From CAZFLY01 sp964519995 (GTDB taxonomy: Bacteria; Planctomycetota; Phycisphaerae; Sedimentisphaerales; Anaerobacaceae), in NCBI GenBank assembly GCA_964519995.1, contig CAZFLY010000079.1, forward strand, positions 1 to 10,601: DNA of 10,601 nt, read 5' to 3'. This document shows positions 1-6,081 of the stretch, in pieces. Position 1 is the first letter of the stretch, and the number at the start of each line of letters is the position of its first letter. Below the pieces are notes generated by a model, which ran no database searches, was not told the DNA's origin, and worked only from the letters and a program-made list of their open reading frames with translations. The translations under genes were made by a program, and so were the position numbers.

Positions 1-1
1 C

Positions 2-461
2 ATGAGGGAAATCATCGGATGCATGATTACCTGGACAACATACGGAAGCTGGCTGCAAGGTGATAAGCGTGGGTATGTCAAGGATGGGAAAATTCTCCGG
101 GAAAAATGATGCTCTATTGAAATCAAATCTGAAAAGGCTGAAAAATCCCGCCACAAGATTTGACACCGAGCATCGTGCTATTGTTCGACGTGCTATTCTT
201 AACAAAGCTCAAGAAATTCGGCAGCAGATATGTGCAATTTCGGTATGTTCCAGTCACGTCCACATAGTGGCTGAGCGCACAAATGAGTCCATCGAGAAGG
301 TTGTGAGTTATTATAAGAACGCTGCCCGCATTGCTCTTCGAGGCAGAGGTTTTGTTGGAAGAGTTTGGACAAAGGGTTTTGATAAGCGTTTCTGTTTTGA
401 CCGGGAGGAATTGAAAAGCAAGATTAGGTATGTTAAAGACCAGCGCAATAAAAATGGTTAG
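2..461 (+). pseudogene. Frameshifted RAYT / IS200-like Y1 transposase
   Basis: A REP-associated or IS200-family Y1 single-strand transposase split over two frames. The first frame starts at ATG 2 (or ATG 23, or before the window) and encodes the family's N-terminus, including MITWTTYGSWLQGDKRGYV, but stops at TGA 107-109. The remainder continues in the next frame to TAG 459-461. It carries the His-x-His nickase motif (CSSHVHIVAE, about 255-284) and a C-terminal YVKDQ matching the family's catalytic YxxxQ helix. Removing one A from the A-run at 102-106 would join the halves into a protein of about 153 residues, a normal size for the family. The second frame also has a GTG at 60, but that start would lose the conserved N-terminus. 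No flanking insertion-sequence ends were recognised, which fits a single-copy RAYT. The break could be a true pseudogene, a sequencing error, or slippage. Confidence 0.8.
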
Positions 462-571
462 CCCACAGGTTTACCCTGAGGGTTATTATGGTCATCGCCC
501 CCGCACCAAATAAAGACCATTTTGGGCGGAACAGGCAGGTCCCGCGATTACACTCGGGATAAAATTATAAA

Positions 572-596
572 GGCCAGGTGTTAACCTTACCTGGCC
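572..596. terminator. Bidirectional intrinsic-terminator-like hairpin
   Basis: A perfect 8-bp inverted repeat GGCCAGGT / ACCTGGCC (572-579 with 589-596) encloses a 9-nt loop. On the plus strand it is followed by a T-rich tract (598-612). On the minus strand it is followed by a T/A-rich tract (complement of 560-571). It lies between the end of the transposase remnant and the 3' end of the minus-strand gluconolactonase gene (stop at 651), so it could end transcription from both sides. Confidence 0.65.
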
Positions 597-650
597 GTTT
601 ATTATTTTTTCTTCCGCATTGTCCGTTTGATTAATTTGTTCAGCTCACCT

Positions 651-1586
651 TTATAGGCCTTTGATGCGCATTCGGACTGAGTAGAGCGATGTCTGGGCAG
701 TAATAAAAAGAGTCTGCTTGTCTGTGCCGCCAAAGCAGACATTGGCAGGGCGCTGTGGAACTTTTATCTCCTGAATCTTTTTGCCCTTCGAATTGTAGAC
801 AGACACCAAATTTGTTGTCAGGTAGATGTTGCCCTGGTTATCGATGGTCATGCCATCGGAACCTTCCGGTGCAAAGAGCTTTTTACCAGATAAGGTGCCG
901 TCCTTATTGATAGTATAAACGAAAGTTTTTCTGCCGGCGTGGTCTGCGACATAGAGACTCTTGCCGTCGGCAGTGCCGATGACGCCGTTAGGCCTAACCA
1001 TATCGTCGATGACTCGGATAACCTTCTTGCGGTCAGGGGCGAGGTAGTAAACGTGCTCGCCGTCCTGCTCCATATCATCTCTGTCGCGTCCATAGCGGGG
1101 ATCGGTGAAGTAAACTCCGCTGTTTGGGTCGATCCAGAGGTCGTTAAGGCTGTTAAAGCGTTTTCCTTCATATCTGTCTGCGAGCGTAGTGATATTGCCG
1201 TTGGGGTCGATCGAGACCAATCTTCGCCCACCGCCTTGACAGGCAAGCAGGTTTCCGTCTTTGTCAAAGTACAAACCATTTGAACCGGCTGAGTTCTCAA
1301 GGAATGTAGATAGTTTGCCATCAAGGGACCATTTGTGGATTCGGTTGTTCGGAATATCCGAAAAGTAGATGTTACCCTTTGCGTCGGCTGCTGGGCCTTC
1401 AGTGAAACTGAAATCATTGCAGAGTTTTTCAACCTTTGCATCCTGGGCGATGAGGTCGATTTTCTGCGAGACTGCTTGCTGGGTCGCGGCCTGGTCTAGT
1501 GGCTCAACTGCACAAGACTCATGCGTATAGCCCAGTATTAGAGCCAGAATAAGCAATGCAGCCAGTGATAATTTTTTCCGTTTCAT
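651..1586 (-). CDS. Secreted SMP-30/gluconolactonase-family protein
   Basis: A 311-residue six-bladed beta-propeller of the SMP-30/gluconolactonase/LRE family, whose members hydrolyse sugar lactones. Residues 1-26 form a signal peptide (MKRKK, then a long hydrophobic stretch, then SCAVE), so the product is exported; Cys25 is not in a convincing lipobox. Metal and substrate ligands of the family appear in order: Glu63 in TEGP, Asn148 in SLNDL, Asn200 in RPNG and Asp244 in SDGM. A strong Shine-Dalgarno AAAGGAGG (1593-1600) lies 6 nt before ATG 1586. The start overlaps the stop of a 48-codon ORF by 4 nt (ATGA), which suggests translational coupling and makes this the last gene of the aroB' operon. 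The substrate cannot be read from sequence. An extracytoplasmic lactonase has no known step in aromatic synthesis, so co-transcription may be incidental. Confidence 0.85.
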   Translation of the reverse strand: MKRKKLSLAALLILALILGYTHESCAVEPLDQAATQQAVSQKIDLIAQDAKVEKLCNDFSFTEGPAADAKGNIYFSDIPNNRIHKWSLDGKLSTFLENSAGSNGLYFDKDGNLLACQGGGRRLVSIDPNGNITTLADRYEGKRFNSLNDLWIDPNSGVYFTDPRYGRDRDDMEQDGEHVYYLAPDRKKVIRVIDDMVRPNGVIGTADGKSLYVADHAGRKTFVYTINKDGTLSGKKLFAPEGSDGMTIDNQGNIYLTTNLVSVYNSKGKKIQEIKVPQRPANVCFGGTDKQTLFITAQTSLYSVRMRIKGL

Positions 1587-1729
1587 TTTCTGCCTCCTTT
1601 TTTCTTACTGTTTTGCTTTATTGTTTGGTCAATTCTGCCCCTCGGCAGGACCTGCGATACTGTCTCTCTGTCTATAGCGCCCAAGACAACAGCTAAAAGT
1701 ACGCCGGGGGTCTCGTTTGGCCAAAGCAC
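1583..1729 (-). CDS. Candidate 48-residue small protein between aroB' and the lactonase
   Basis: I do not recognise this product. The ORF runs from GTG 1729 to TGA 1583. AAGGTG lies 5 nt before the GTG and is part of the end of aroB'. Only 4 nt separate it from the aroB' stop (1734), and its TGA overlaps the ATG of the next gene as ATGA. The predicted protein has a short hydrophobic stretch (GVLLAVVLGAI, residues 9-19), a polar middle and a very basic C-terminus (KKKGGRK). The basic tail may simply result from coding through the Shine-Dalgarno AAGGAGG of the lactonase gene. The packing on both sides is the main evidence that it is translated. It could instead be a spacer that happens to stay open, or a leader serving only for coupling. 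Confidence 0.4.
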   Translation of the reverse strand: MLWPNETPGVLLAVVLGAIDRETVSQVLPRGRIDQTIKQNSKKKGGRK

Positions 1730-1733
1730 GATT

Positions 1734-2729
1734 TCACCTTTCTATCAATGTTTCATCGACCTGCATACCGAAGTGCCTGCCGGCTTTTTCGATGTGGACA
1801 AGAACCTTGTCACCGGGTTTTAAGGTTGTAATCGAGATAGCTTTGCCATCAGGGCTGACAAGACGGATGGTCTCAGCGTTTTGCAGGACCAGACTTATTG
1901 GATGCCCTTCAGCCTCGGCTTCTACGAGCATCATTGGGCGTTTTTCGATTTTGTTTCTTCCAAGATATGCAGCCTGTGTTTTGCCCTGGAAGTCAACCAG
2001 CATGACTTCGTCACCGGCCTTCAGGTCTGACAGGTACTTTGTCTTGCCGCCCGGCGTGAGTGTGTATGCGTGTACTGCTCCGGCGTTGACGCGGAACGGC
2101 CGTGAAGCGACGTAAGGATTATCGATGGATTCAGAATGCACCAAAAAGAATCCCGATGCAGTATTGCCGACAAGCATACCTTCACCAAGTGTCATCTGCG
2201 TGCAGGTGTCGAGGCACGAGCGGTCACCCATGCCGAGCTGCTTGCAAGCGGTAATGGTGGCCTCTGCGAGCGGAATCTTCTCGCCGATGCCGTGAATTAT
2301 CTCAGCGGTTTTCTTGATTTCATTGACGTTGTTGGTGTTGAGTAAAACGCCATCGACGCCTTTTTCAAGAATCTCGACCATGAGCTTAGCTTGTTCAGAG
2401 TTTTCGACCTGGACCATCAGATTGGCGCCGCGGCGAGCCAGAAGATTTTCAATCGGGATAATCGTCCAGTCGAGCATTCGCAAGACGACGATTTTGCTGG
2501 TTGGTACCGCAGCAGCTTTATCTTCATCTTGTTTACTGGCTATATCAATGAACTCGAAATCGGCGCCCGGCTTGATATCGCCGGTTTTTTCGACTGTTTT
2601 TATTTTGCCGAACTGCCGCACAGTATCGCTTTGCCCATCGGGCAGAACAATAGCTTCAGCGCCGCTTTCCAGCGCAGCAATAGCGATTTCCTTTTTGTAT
2701 GGAACGCAATTTACCCATAGCTTCTTCAT
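1734..2729 (-). CDS. aroB': 3-dehydroquinate synthase II (archaeal type)
   Basis: A 331-residue member of the MJ1249 family (3-dehydroquinate synthase II). It carries out the NAD-dependent oxidative deamination and cyclisation of 2-amino-3,7-dideoxy-D-threo-hept-6-ulosonate to 3-dehydroquinate. Family signatures are clear: N-terminal MKKLWVNCVPYKKEIAIAAL with LESGAEAIVLP, MLVGNTASGFFLVHSE (about 185-200), and the diagnostic RVNAGAVHAYTLTPGGKT with KYLSDL. Length and the start at ATG 2729 match the family. The Shine-Dalgarno (TAAGGAT) overlaps the stop codon of the small ORF upstream, and 11 nt separate the two. It is unrelated to classical AroB, and its partner ADH synthase lies at 5138-5932 in a separate unit. 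The product should be cytosolic. Confidence 0.93.
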   Translation of the reverse strand: MKKLWVNCVPYKKEIAIAALESGAEAIVLPDGQSDTVRQFGKIKTVEKTGDIKPGADFEFIDIASKQDEDKAAAVPTSKIVVLRMLDWTIIPIENLLARRGANLMVQVENSEQAKLMVEILEKGVDGVLLNTNNVNEIKKTAEIIHGIGEKIPLAEATITACKQLGMGDRSCLDTCTQMTLGEGMLVGNTASGFFLVHSESIDNPYVASRPFRVNAGAVHAYTLTPGGKTKYLSDLKAGDEVMLVDFQGKTQAAYLGRNKIEKRPMMLVEAEAEGHPISLVLQNAETIRLVSPDGKAISITTLKPGDKVLVHIEKAGRHFGMQVDETLIER

Positions 2730-2740
2730 GGCATCTATCC

Positions 2741-2848
2741 TTATGTTTTAGGAATCCAGACTTTTTTCTGAACGAGATTTAACGCCAATTCGCGAGCTCT
2801 GTCAATATATTTGGCTGCATAGTGCTTAAGACTTGTCGGATTTGCCAT
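2741..2848 (-). CDS. Candidate 35-residue ORF leading the aroB' operon
   Basis: A short ORF from ATG 2848 to TAA 2741, just upstream of aroB'. The product is not recognised. It is soluble and helix-prone, with MANPTSLKHYAAKYIDRA at the N-terminus and VWIPKT at the C-terminus. Its TAA forms part of the aroB' Shine-Dalgarno (TAAGGAT), an arrangement that would couple the two. Its own Shine-Dalgarno is weak, and the frame is closed by a TGA eight codons upstream. It could be a genuine small protein, a translated leader controlling aroB', or the degraded tail of a lost gene. Confidence 0.35.
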   Translation of the reverse strand: MANPTSLKHYAAKYIDRARELALNLVQKKVWIPKT

Positions 2849-2892
2849 ACATTCTTGAGTGATTCCAATGTTTCAACTCAGCAGGCCCTAAA

Positions 2893-2921
2893 AGATATGC
2901 ATCTGCTCCGGAGACAGGCAA
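2893..2921 (-). promoter_or_regulatory. Possible promoter of the aroB' operon
   Basis: On the minus strand TTGCCT (2916-2921) is followed after 17 nt by ATATCT (2893-2898), or TATCTT one base further on. The predicted start near 2885 would leave a leader of about 37 nt before ATG 2848. The -10 is a poor match, so the call rests mainly on position and on the same -35 hexamer in two other gaps of this window. Confidence 0.25.
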
Positions 2922-2960
2922 GTTTCTGAATAGTTTTTTGGTTTTTTGGGGTCTGTAGGA

Positions 2961-2989
2961 TTGCATTACTGTACATTGTCCCTTAAATT
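2961..2989 (+). promoter_or_regulatory. Possible promoter upstream of the FKBP gene
   Basis: TTGCAT (2961-2966) and TAAATT (2984-2989) are separated by exactly 17 nt, each matching the sigma-70 consensus at four of six positions. The predicted transcript would start near 2996 and carry a leader of about 115 nt before the FKBP start at 3113. That leader is open in another frame from GTG 2998 to TGA 3135, with a protein-like but unrecognised product (contains SAKGTWSDMSTTGADLGKK). Otherwise nothing is seen in the 2849-3112 gap. Confidence 0.3.
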
Positions 2990-3112
2990 GGATTTACGTG
3001 GGGGTTGTTGGCTCGGCCAAGGGCACCTGGAGCGATATGTCTACAACAGGTGCCGACCTTGGCAAGAAGTGTGTGCTTTTGAACGTCAGAGAAGAGAAAG
3101 GAAAGAATCGCT

Positions 3113-3562
3113 ATGAAGCAGGCAAAATCAGGTGACAGTGTGAAAATCCACTACACAGGTAAATTGAACGATGGGACTGTATTTGCCGACTCAAAGAAGG
3201 GTGAGCCTCTTGAGTTTACCCTTGGCGCAGGTCAGATCATACCGGGGGTTGACGAGGCGGTACACGGAATGGAGCCCGGCCAGTCTAAAACGGTCACCAT
3301 TCCACCTGAAAAGGCCTACGGTCCACGTCAGGAAGAATTAACCAAGGACATCCCCAAGGATGACTTGCCGGAAGGAATGCAACCTCAAGTCGGGCAGAGT
3401 CTGAAAGTTGACCAGCCAAACGGTGAGCCGATGATAGTGTCGATAACGGCTGTTTCTGATTCCAACATAACCGTCGACGCGAACCACCCGTTGGCGGGTA
3501 AAGATCTGGATTTCAAATTGGAATTGCTAGAAGTATCCGAAACGCCGGATAAGGATGGATAA
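3113..3562 (+). CDS. SlyD-like FKBP-type peptidyl-prolyl isomerase
   Basis: A 149-residue cytosolic prolyl cis-trans isomerase and chaperone of the SlyD/FKBP2-like group. The FKBP core is visible at both ends: VKIHYTGKLNDGTVFADS (10-27), PLEFTLGAGQIIPGVDEAV (32-50), and the closing strand LDFKLELLEV (132-141). Between about 71 and 123 lies the insert-in-flap chaperone domain typical of SlyD, followed by the signature NHPLAGK (124-130). The His/Cys-rich metal-binding tail of E. coli SlyD is absent; the protein ends soon after the core. No signal peptide is present. A Shine-Dalgarno AAAGGA lies 10 nt before ATG 3113. The gene stands alone on the plus strand, between aroB' and the repeat-protein gene. 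Confidence 0.92.
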   Translation: MKQAKSGDSVKIHYTGKLNDGTVFADSKKGEPLEFTLGAGQIIPGVDEAVHGMEPGQSKTVTIPPEKAYGPRQEELTKDIPKDDLPEGMQPQVGQSLKVDQPNGEPMIVSITAVSDSNITVDANHPLAGKDLDFKLELLEVSETPDKDG

Positions 3563-3727
3563 AGCTTCGCGCAAGATTTGAGTAGCGACATGCCGATTAA
3601 GTGATAAGTTGCATGGCTTGGGTGGTCTCTCTCCAGGCGGGGCGACTTACAAAGCCTTGCTGTGGATTATTGACGCTGAGAAGTCTTTGGAGGATGGGGG
3701 TGGAGTTGTTTTGACCGGCGGAGCCAA

Positions 3728-3783
3728 GAGCAAATTAAAAATCAAAGTGCAAAAAGCAAAATATACATCAAAATGAAAAAATT
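3728..3783. repeat. A-rich degenerate short-period stretch
   Basis: Imperfectly repeated units of the type ATCAAAGTGCAAAAAGCAAAAT give a strongly purine-biased, low-complexity stretch. Similar CAAAAT/AAATCA-rich runs are common in intergenic DNA of some planctomycetes; that comparison is from memory. Function is unknown. Confidence 0.35.
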
Positions 3784-3936
3784 AGCGTGTCGAGTACCAC
3801 CTACTGTAAAGACTACATGGGATTCTCGTAGCGCCGGTGGGAATAGGATTTATATCCGCTATGAATCGGTTGGTGTTTACCGCTCACTTATGGTTGCGGT
3901 TCTTCTTTTGTGCAATTTTTTTTTGCGATAGAGTAG

Positions 3937-3965
3937 TTGCCTTTTGGACTGCTTTGCGGTATTCT
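3937..3965 (+). promoter_or_regulatory. Probable promoter of the repeat-protein gene
   Basis: TTGCCT (3937-3942) and TATTCT (3960-3965) are spaced by 17 nt and lie about 70 nt before ATG 4035. The same TTGCCT hexamer with 17-nt spacing precedes aroDE. Confidence 0.35.
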
Positions 3966-4034
3966 TTCGGCCATACTACTGCTGCATCGCGGAGCAGGGA
4001 TTAATTGACAAATCCATTATTTAGGAGTTCTGTT

Positions 4035-5060
4035 ATGAATCGGATGCTAATTCGCAAAAAAAGTATCAAGTCTATGGTGGTCGTTTCTGTTTTGTTGCTG
4101 GTGCAAACGTCGCTGGCCTGGGCGGCTGAAGACATCACAGGTGACTGGGAAATCACGATGGAATTTAACGGCCGGCAGAGCTTTGCCATGGTGAATATTT
4201 CTAAAAATGCAGATGGTTCGCTCGCCGGCACGTGGGGCCCCAGGGAGCTATCCGATGTAAAATTCCAGGATGGTAAGCTCACTTTTAATCGCACAGTTGG
4301 TCCGCCTGACCGGGAATCAACAGTAAACTACGAGGGAACCCTTAAAGACGGCAAGCTCATGCTCACAATGTCAAGTGATTGGGGCGAGTTCTCTGCTGTT
4401 GGAGCCCGACCAAAACCCAAATGTCCGATCCTGGGTCAGTGGGATATGAACTTCAATGTCAGTGATCGGGACATCAATGCCAGGCTAATAATTTCTCAGA
4501 AGCCGGATGGTACGCTAACGGGCGAGTGGACCAAAGAGGAGGGCGAGCACATAATCTCCGATGTCAAATTCAAGGATGGAAAGCTCACCTTCACTCGAGA
4601 GAGCAAGCTCGGTGACTTCGAGTTTGAGACGTACTATGAAGGCGTTCTCAAAGACCATGACCTGACTGGAATGTTCAAGAACGAAATGGGCCAGTGGCAG
4701 GTTAGTGGCAAACGATTTGGCGCAGAGCTTGTCGGAGAATGGGAACTTACGACAACCTCCGATTGGGGCACGCATACAAGCATGATGAAGATTTTTGGAG
4801 ACTTGACCGGCAGGTACGGATTCTTTGATGGTGAGCTCCCGATGAAGGACATCAAGCTCGAAGGCGACCAGTTGACGTTTAAACTTGAGATGGGTTGGGG
4901 CGACCAGACATTCGAGATGGACTTCAAAGGCAAACTCGATGGAGCGAAACTCGAGGGACAGCTCATATCAGACATGAGCATCAGCGACGTCACAGGCAAG
5001 AAGGTCGAAAAGGCACTTCCAGTGGCTCCGGCTTCGGACTCCAAGGCAAGTGGTAATTAA
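4035..5060 (+). CDS. Exported protein of three tandem beta-rich repeats
   Basis: A 341-residue protein of unknown function. A TTG at 4005 would extend it by 10 residues, but ATG 4035 has an AGGAG (4023-4027) 7 nt upstream and gives a clean signal peptide (MNRMLIRKK, hydrophobic 14-24, cleavage near AWA-AE at 30). The mature part is three copies of a 90-95 residue unit at about 36-125, 134-228 and 234-324. Each runs GxWE or GxWD, an alternating strand, DGxLxGxW, ISDVKFxDGKLTF, a charged strand, YEGxLKDxxLxG and a closing xVxGKR or TGKK. The pattern suggests a small beta-barrel or lipocalin-like fold per unit, inferred only from strand alternation. The third copy is the most diverged, lacking the DGxLxGxW turn spacing of the others. 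There are no catalytic motifs, so periplasmic or surface binding is the best guess. It ends with a Pro/Ala/Ser-rich tail and faces aroA' convergently. Confidence 0.8.
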   Translation: MNRMLIRKKSIKSMVVVSVLLLVQTSLAWAAEDITGDWEITMEFNGRQSFAMVNISKNADGSLAGTWGPRELSDVKFQDGKLTFNRTVGPPDRESTVNYEGTLKDGKLMLTMSSDWGEFSAVGARPKPKCPILGQWDMNFNVSDRDINARLIISQKPDGTLTGEWTKEEGEHIISDVKFKDGKLTFTRESKLGDFEFETYYEGVLKDHDLTGMFKNEMGQWQVSGKRFGAELVGEWELTTTSDWGTHTSMMKIFGDLTGRYGFFDGELPMKDIKLEGDQLTFKLEMGWGDQTFEMDFKGKLDGAKLEGQLISDMSISDVTGKKVEKALPVAPASDSKASGN

Positions 5061-5125
5061 ATGACAAAGGCATCTTAAAGGCGACCGGCAAGAAGATAGC
5101 GACAGATTCCGGAGTTGCCCTGTAG
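5057..5125 (+). other. Out-of-frame relic resembling the repeat C-terminus
   Basis: Just after the stop of the repeat protein, a different frame reads NDKGILKATGKKIATDSG up to TAG 5123-5125. Its core ATGKKIA resembles the end of the third repeat (DVTGKKVEKA). It may be the tail of a lost further copy or an earlier C-terminus cut off by an indel. The similarity is short and could be chance. Confidence 0.25.
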
Positions 5126-5137
5126 AGTATGAGGCAT

Positions 5138-5932
5138 TCAGGTCTGTAGTATTTCAATGGCGTCTTTGACAGAGGCGCCGTGATGAACCATTTTAGATAG
5201 GGCTTGAACCATTTTGTCCGGTGTGGCGTGCTGAAAGGCGTTTCGGCCAATCGATACACCTGCCGCACCGGCAGCCAAGGCGCCTTCAACCATCTTAAAG
5301 ATTTCATCGTCGCTGCCCATCTTTGGCCCGCCTGCTATAACAACCGGCACCGGACAACCATCAACAACCTGCTTAAAGGTCTCGACTGAGCCGGTATAGG
5401 GAACCTTGACGATGTCGGCACCAAGCTCAGCTCCGACACGGGCAGCGTGCTTGACATTAGCGACATCGAATTCATCTTTGATTTTTACGCCGCGCGTGTA
5501 AATCATTGCAACCAGCGGCATTTGCCATTGGAAGCATCGCTCGCTTACATATCCCAGTTGGTGCAGCATTTCCTTGTCGGTCGGTGCACCAAGATTTATA
5601 TGAACAGAGACCGCATCGGCTCCGAGCCTGATTGCCTCTTCGACGGTACAGACCAGCTCTTTGGCATTCGGGTCAGGACTTAGCGATGTACCTCCGGAAA
5701 GATGAATTATCAATCCCACGTCTTTGCCGGTACCACGATGGCCTGCGCTAATCATGCCTTTGTGCATAAGGATTGCATTTGCTCCGCCGGCGACCACCTT
5801 GGCAACGGTGGTGCGCATATCAGCGAGGCCTTCGATAGGCCCAACGGTGACGCCATGGTCCATCGGAATGATTACGGTTCTGCTGGAATTGCGGTCGATT
5901 ATTCTTTCGAGTCTAATCTTTTTGCCTATCAT
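5138..5932 (-). CDS. aroA': 2-amino-3,7-dideoxy-D-threo-hept-6-ulosonate synthase
   Basis: A 264-residue class I (Schiff-base) aldolase of the DeoC/FbaB family, closest by motif to archaeal ADH synthase (MJ0400 type). That enzyme joins a 6-deoxy-5-ketofructose phosphate unit to L-aspartate semialdehyde, the first committed step of the archaeal aromatic pathway. Visible motifs are IPMDHGVTVGP (Asp25), LMHKG, MIYTRG (Tyr145), DIVKVPYTG with the Schiff-base Lys176, VIAGGPK (197-204) and the phosphate-binding VSIGRNAFQ (226-234). The start at ATG 5932 has GGAG 8 nt upstream, and length is normal for the family. Archaeal-type fructose-bisphosphate aldolase is the main alternative, since the families share these motifs. 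The nearby aroB' and aroDE favour ADH synthase. The gene overlaps no neighbour and ends 77 nt from the convergent repeat-protein gene. Confidence 0.87.
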   Translation of the reverse strand: MIGKKIRLERIIDRNSSRTVIIPMDHGVTVGPIEGLADMRTTVAKVVAGGANAILMHKGMISAGHRGTGKDVGLIIHLSGGTSLSPDPNAKELVCTVEEAIRLGADAVSVHINLGAPTDKEMLHQLGYVSERCFQWQMPLVAMIYTRGVKIKDEFDVANVKHAARVGAELGADIVKVPYTGSVETFKQVVDGCPVPVVIAGGPKMGSDDEIFKMVEGALAAGAAGVSIGRNAFQHATPDKMVQALSKMVHHGASVKDAIEILQT

Positions 5933-6018
5933 TGCTTAATCTCCAACGAAAAATCTTTTGAGAAATCTACTTCATTGCGCTGAAAAAGCAAGAAAAAAGT
6001 CAGCCGTAAGGTGGCGGA

Positions 6019-6063
6019 CCTCAGATTAGCCCAGATGAATTTACACGAGCAGCCTATCTGAGG
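6019..6063 (-). terminator. Hairpin after the C10 peptidase gene
   Basis: A perfect 8-bp inverted repeat CCTCAGAT / ATCTGAGG (6019-6026 with 6056-6063) lies 19 nt beyond the peptidase stop. The 29-nt loop is long and no T-run follows at once; a T-rich stretch appears 20-35 nt later. It may be a weak terminator, a processing site or a palindromic site in the aroA' leader. Confidence 0.3.
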
Positions 6064-6081
6064 GGAATGGTTAAGGCATGA

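Larger units (their letters stand above)
3563..4034. other. Long intergenic region, largely featureless
   Basis: 472 bases without a convincing gene. From 3582 to the TGA at 3774-3776 one plus frame is open and reads protein-like (GLGGLSPGGATYKALLWIID) but has no good start and no recognised family; it may be a gene relic. An A-rich stretch follows, and then an unsupported 52-codon frame (ATG 3773 to TAG 3931) without a ribosome binding site. The right end carries the promoter and ribosome binding site of the next gene. No RNA gene or clear terminator is visible. Confidence 0.5.

Noticed and set aside
488..528. Crossing inverted repeats ATGGTC/GACCAT and CGCCC/GGGCG after the transposase remnant
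   Set aside because: The two short stems are interlocked rather than nested, and no second copy is visible, so a REP element or pseudoknot is not supported.
848..1441. 197-codon minus-strand ORF inside the lactonase gene
   Set aside because: Out-of-frame shadow of the well-supported lactonase; composition is Ser/Thr/Arg-rich with no family features.
1635..1648. Hairpin CTGCC-CCTC-GGCAG between aroB' and the lactonase
   Set aside because: Only five base pairs and no T-run follows on the minus strand; it also lies inside the 48-codon ORF. Not a terminator.
3773..3931. 52-codon plus-strand ORF starting MKKLACRVPP with a hydrophobic C-terminus
   Set aside because: It starts inside an A-rich low-complexity run, has no ribosome binding site, and ends in a T-run that forces Phe and Leu residues. 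Probably chance.
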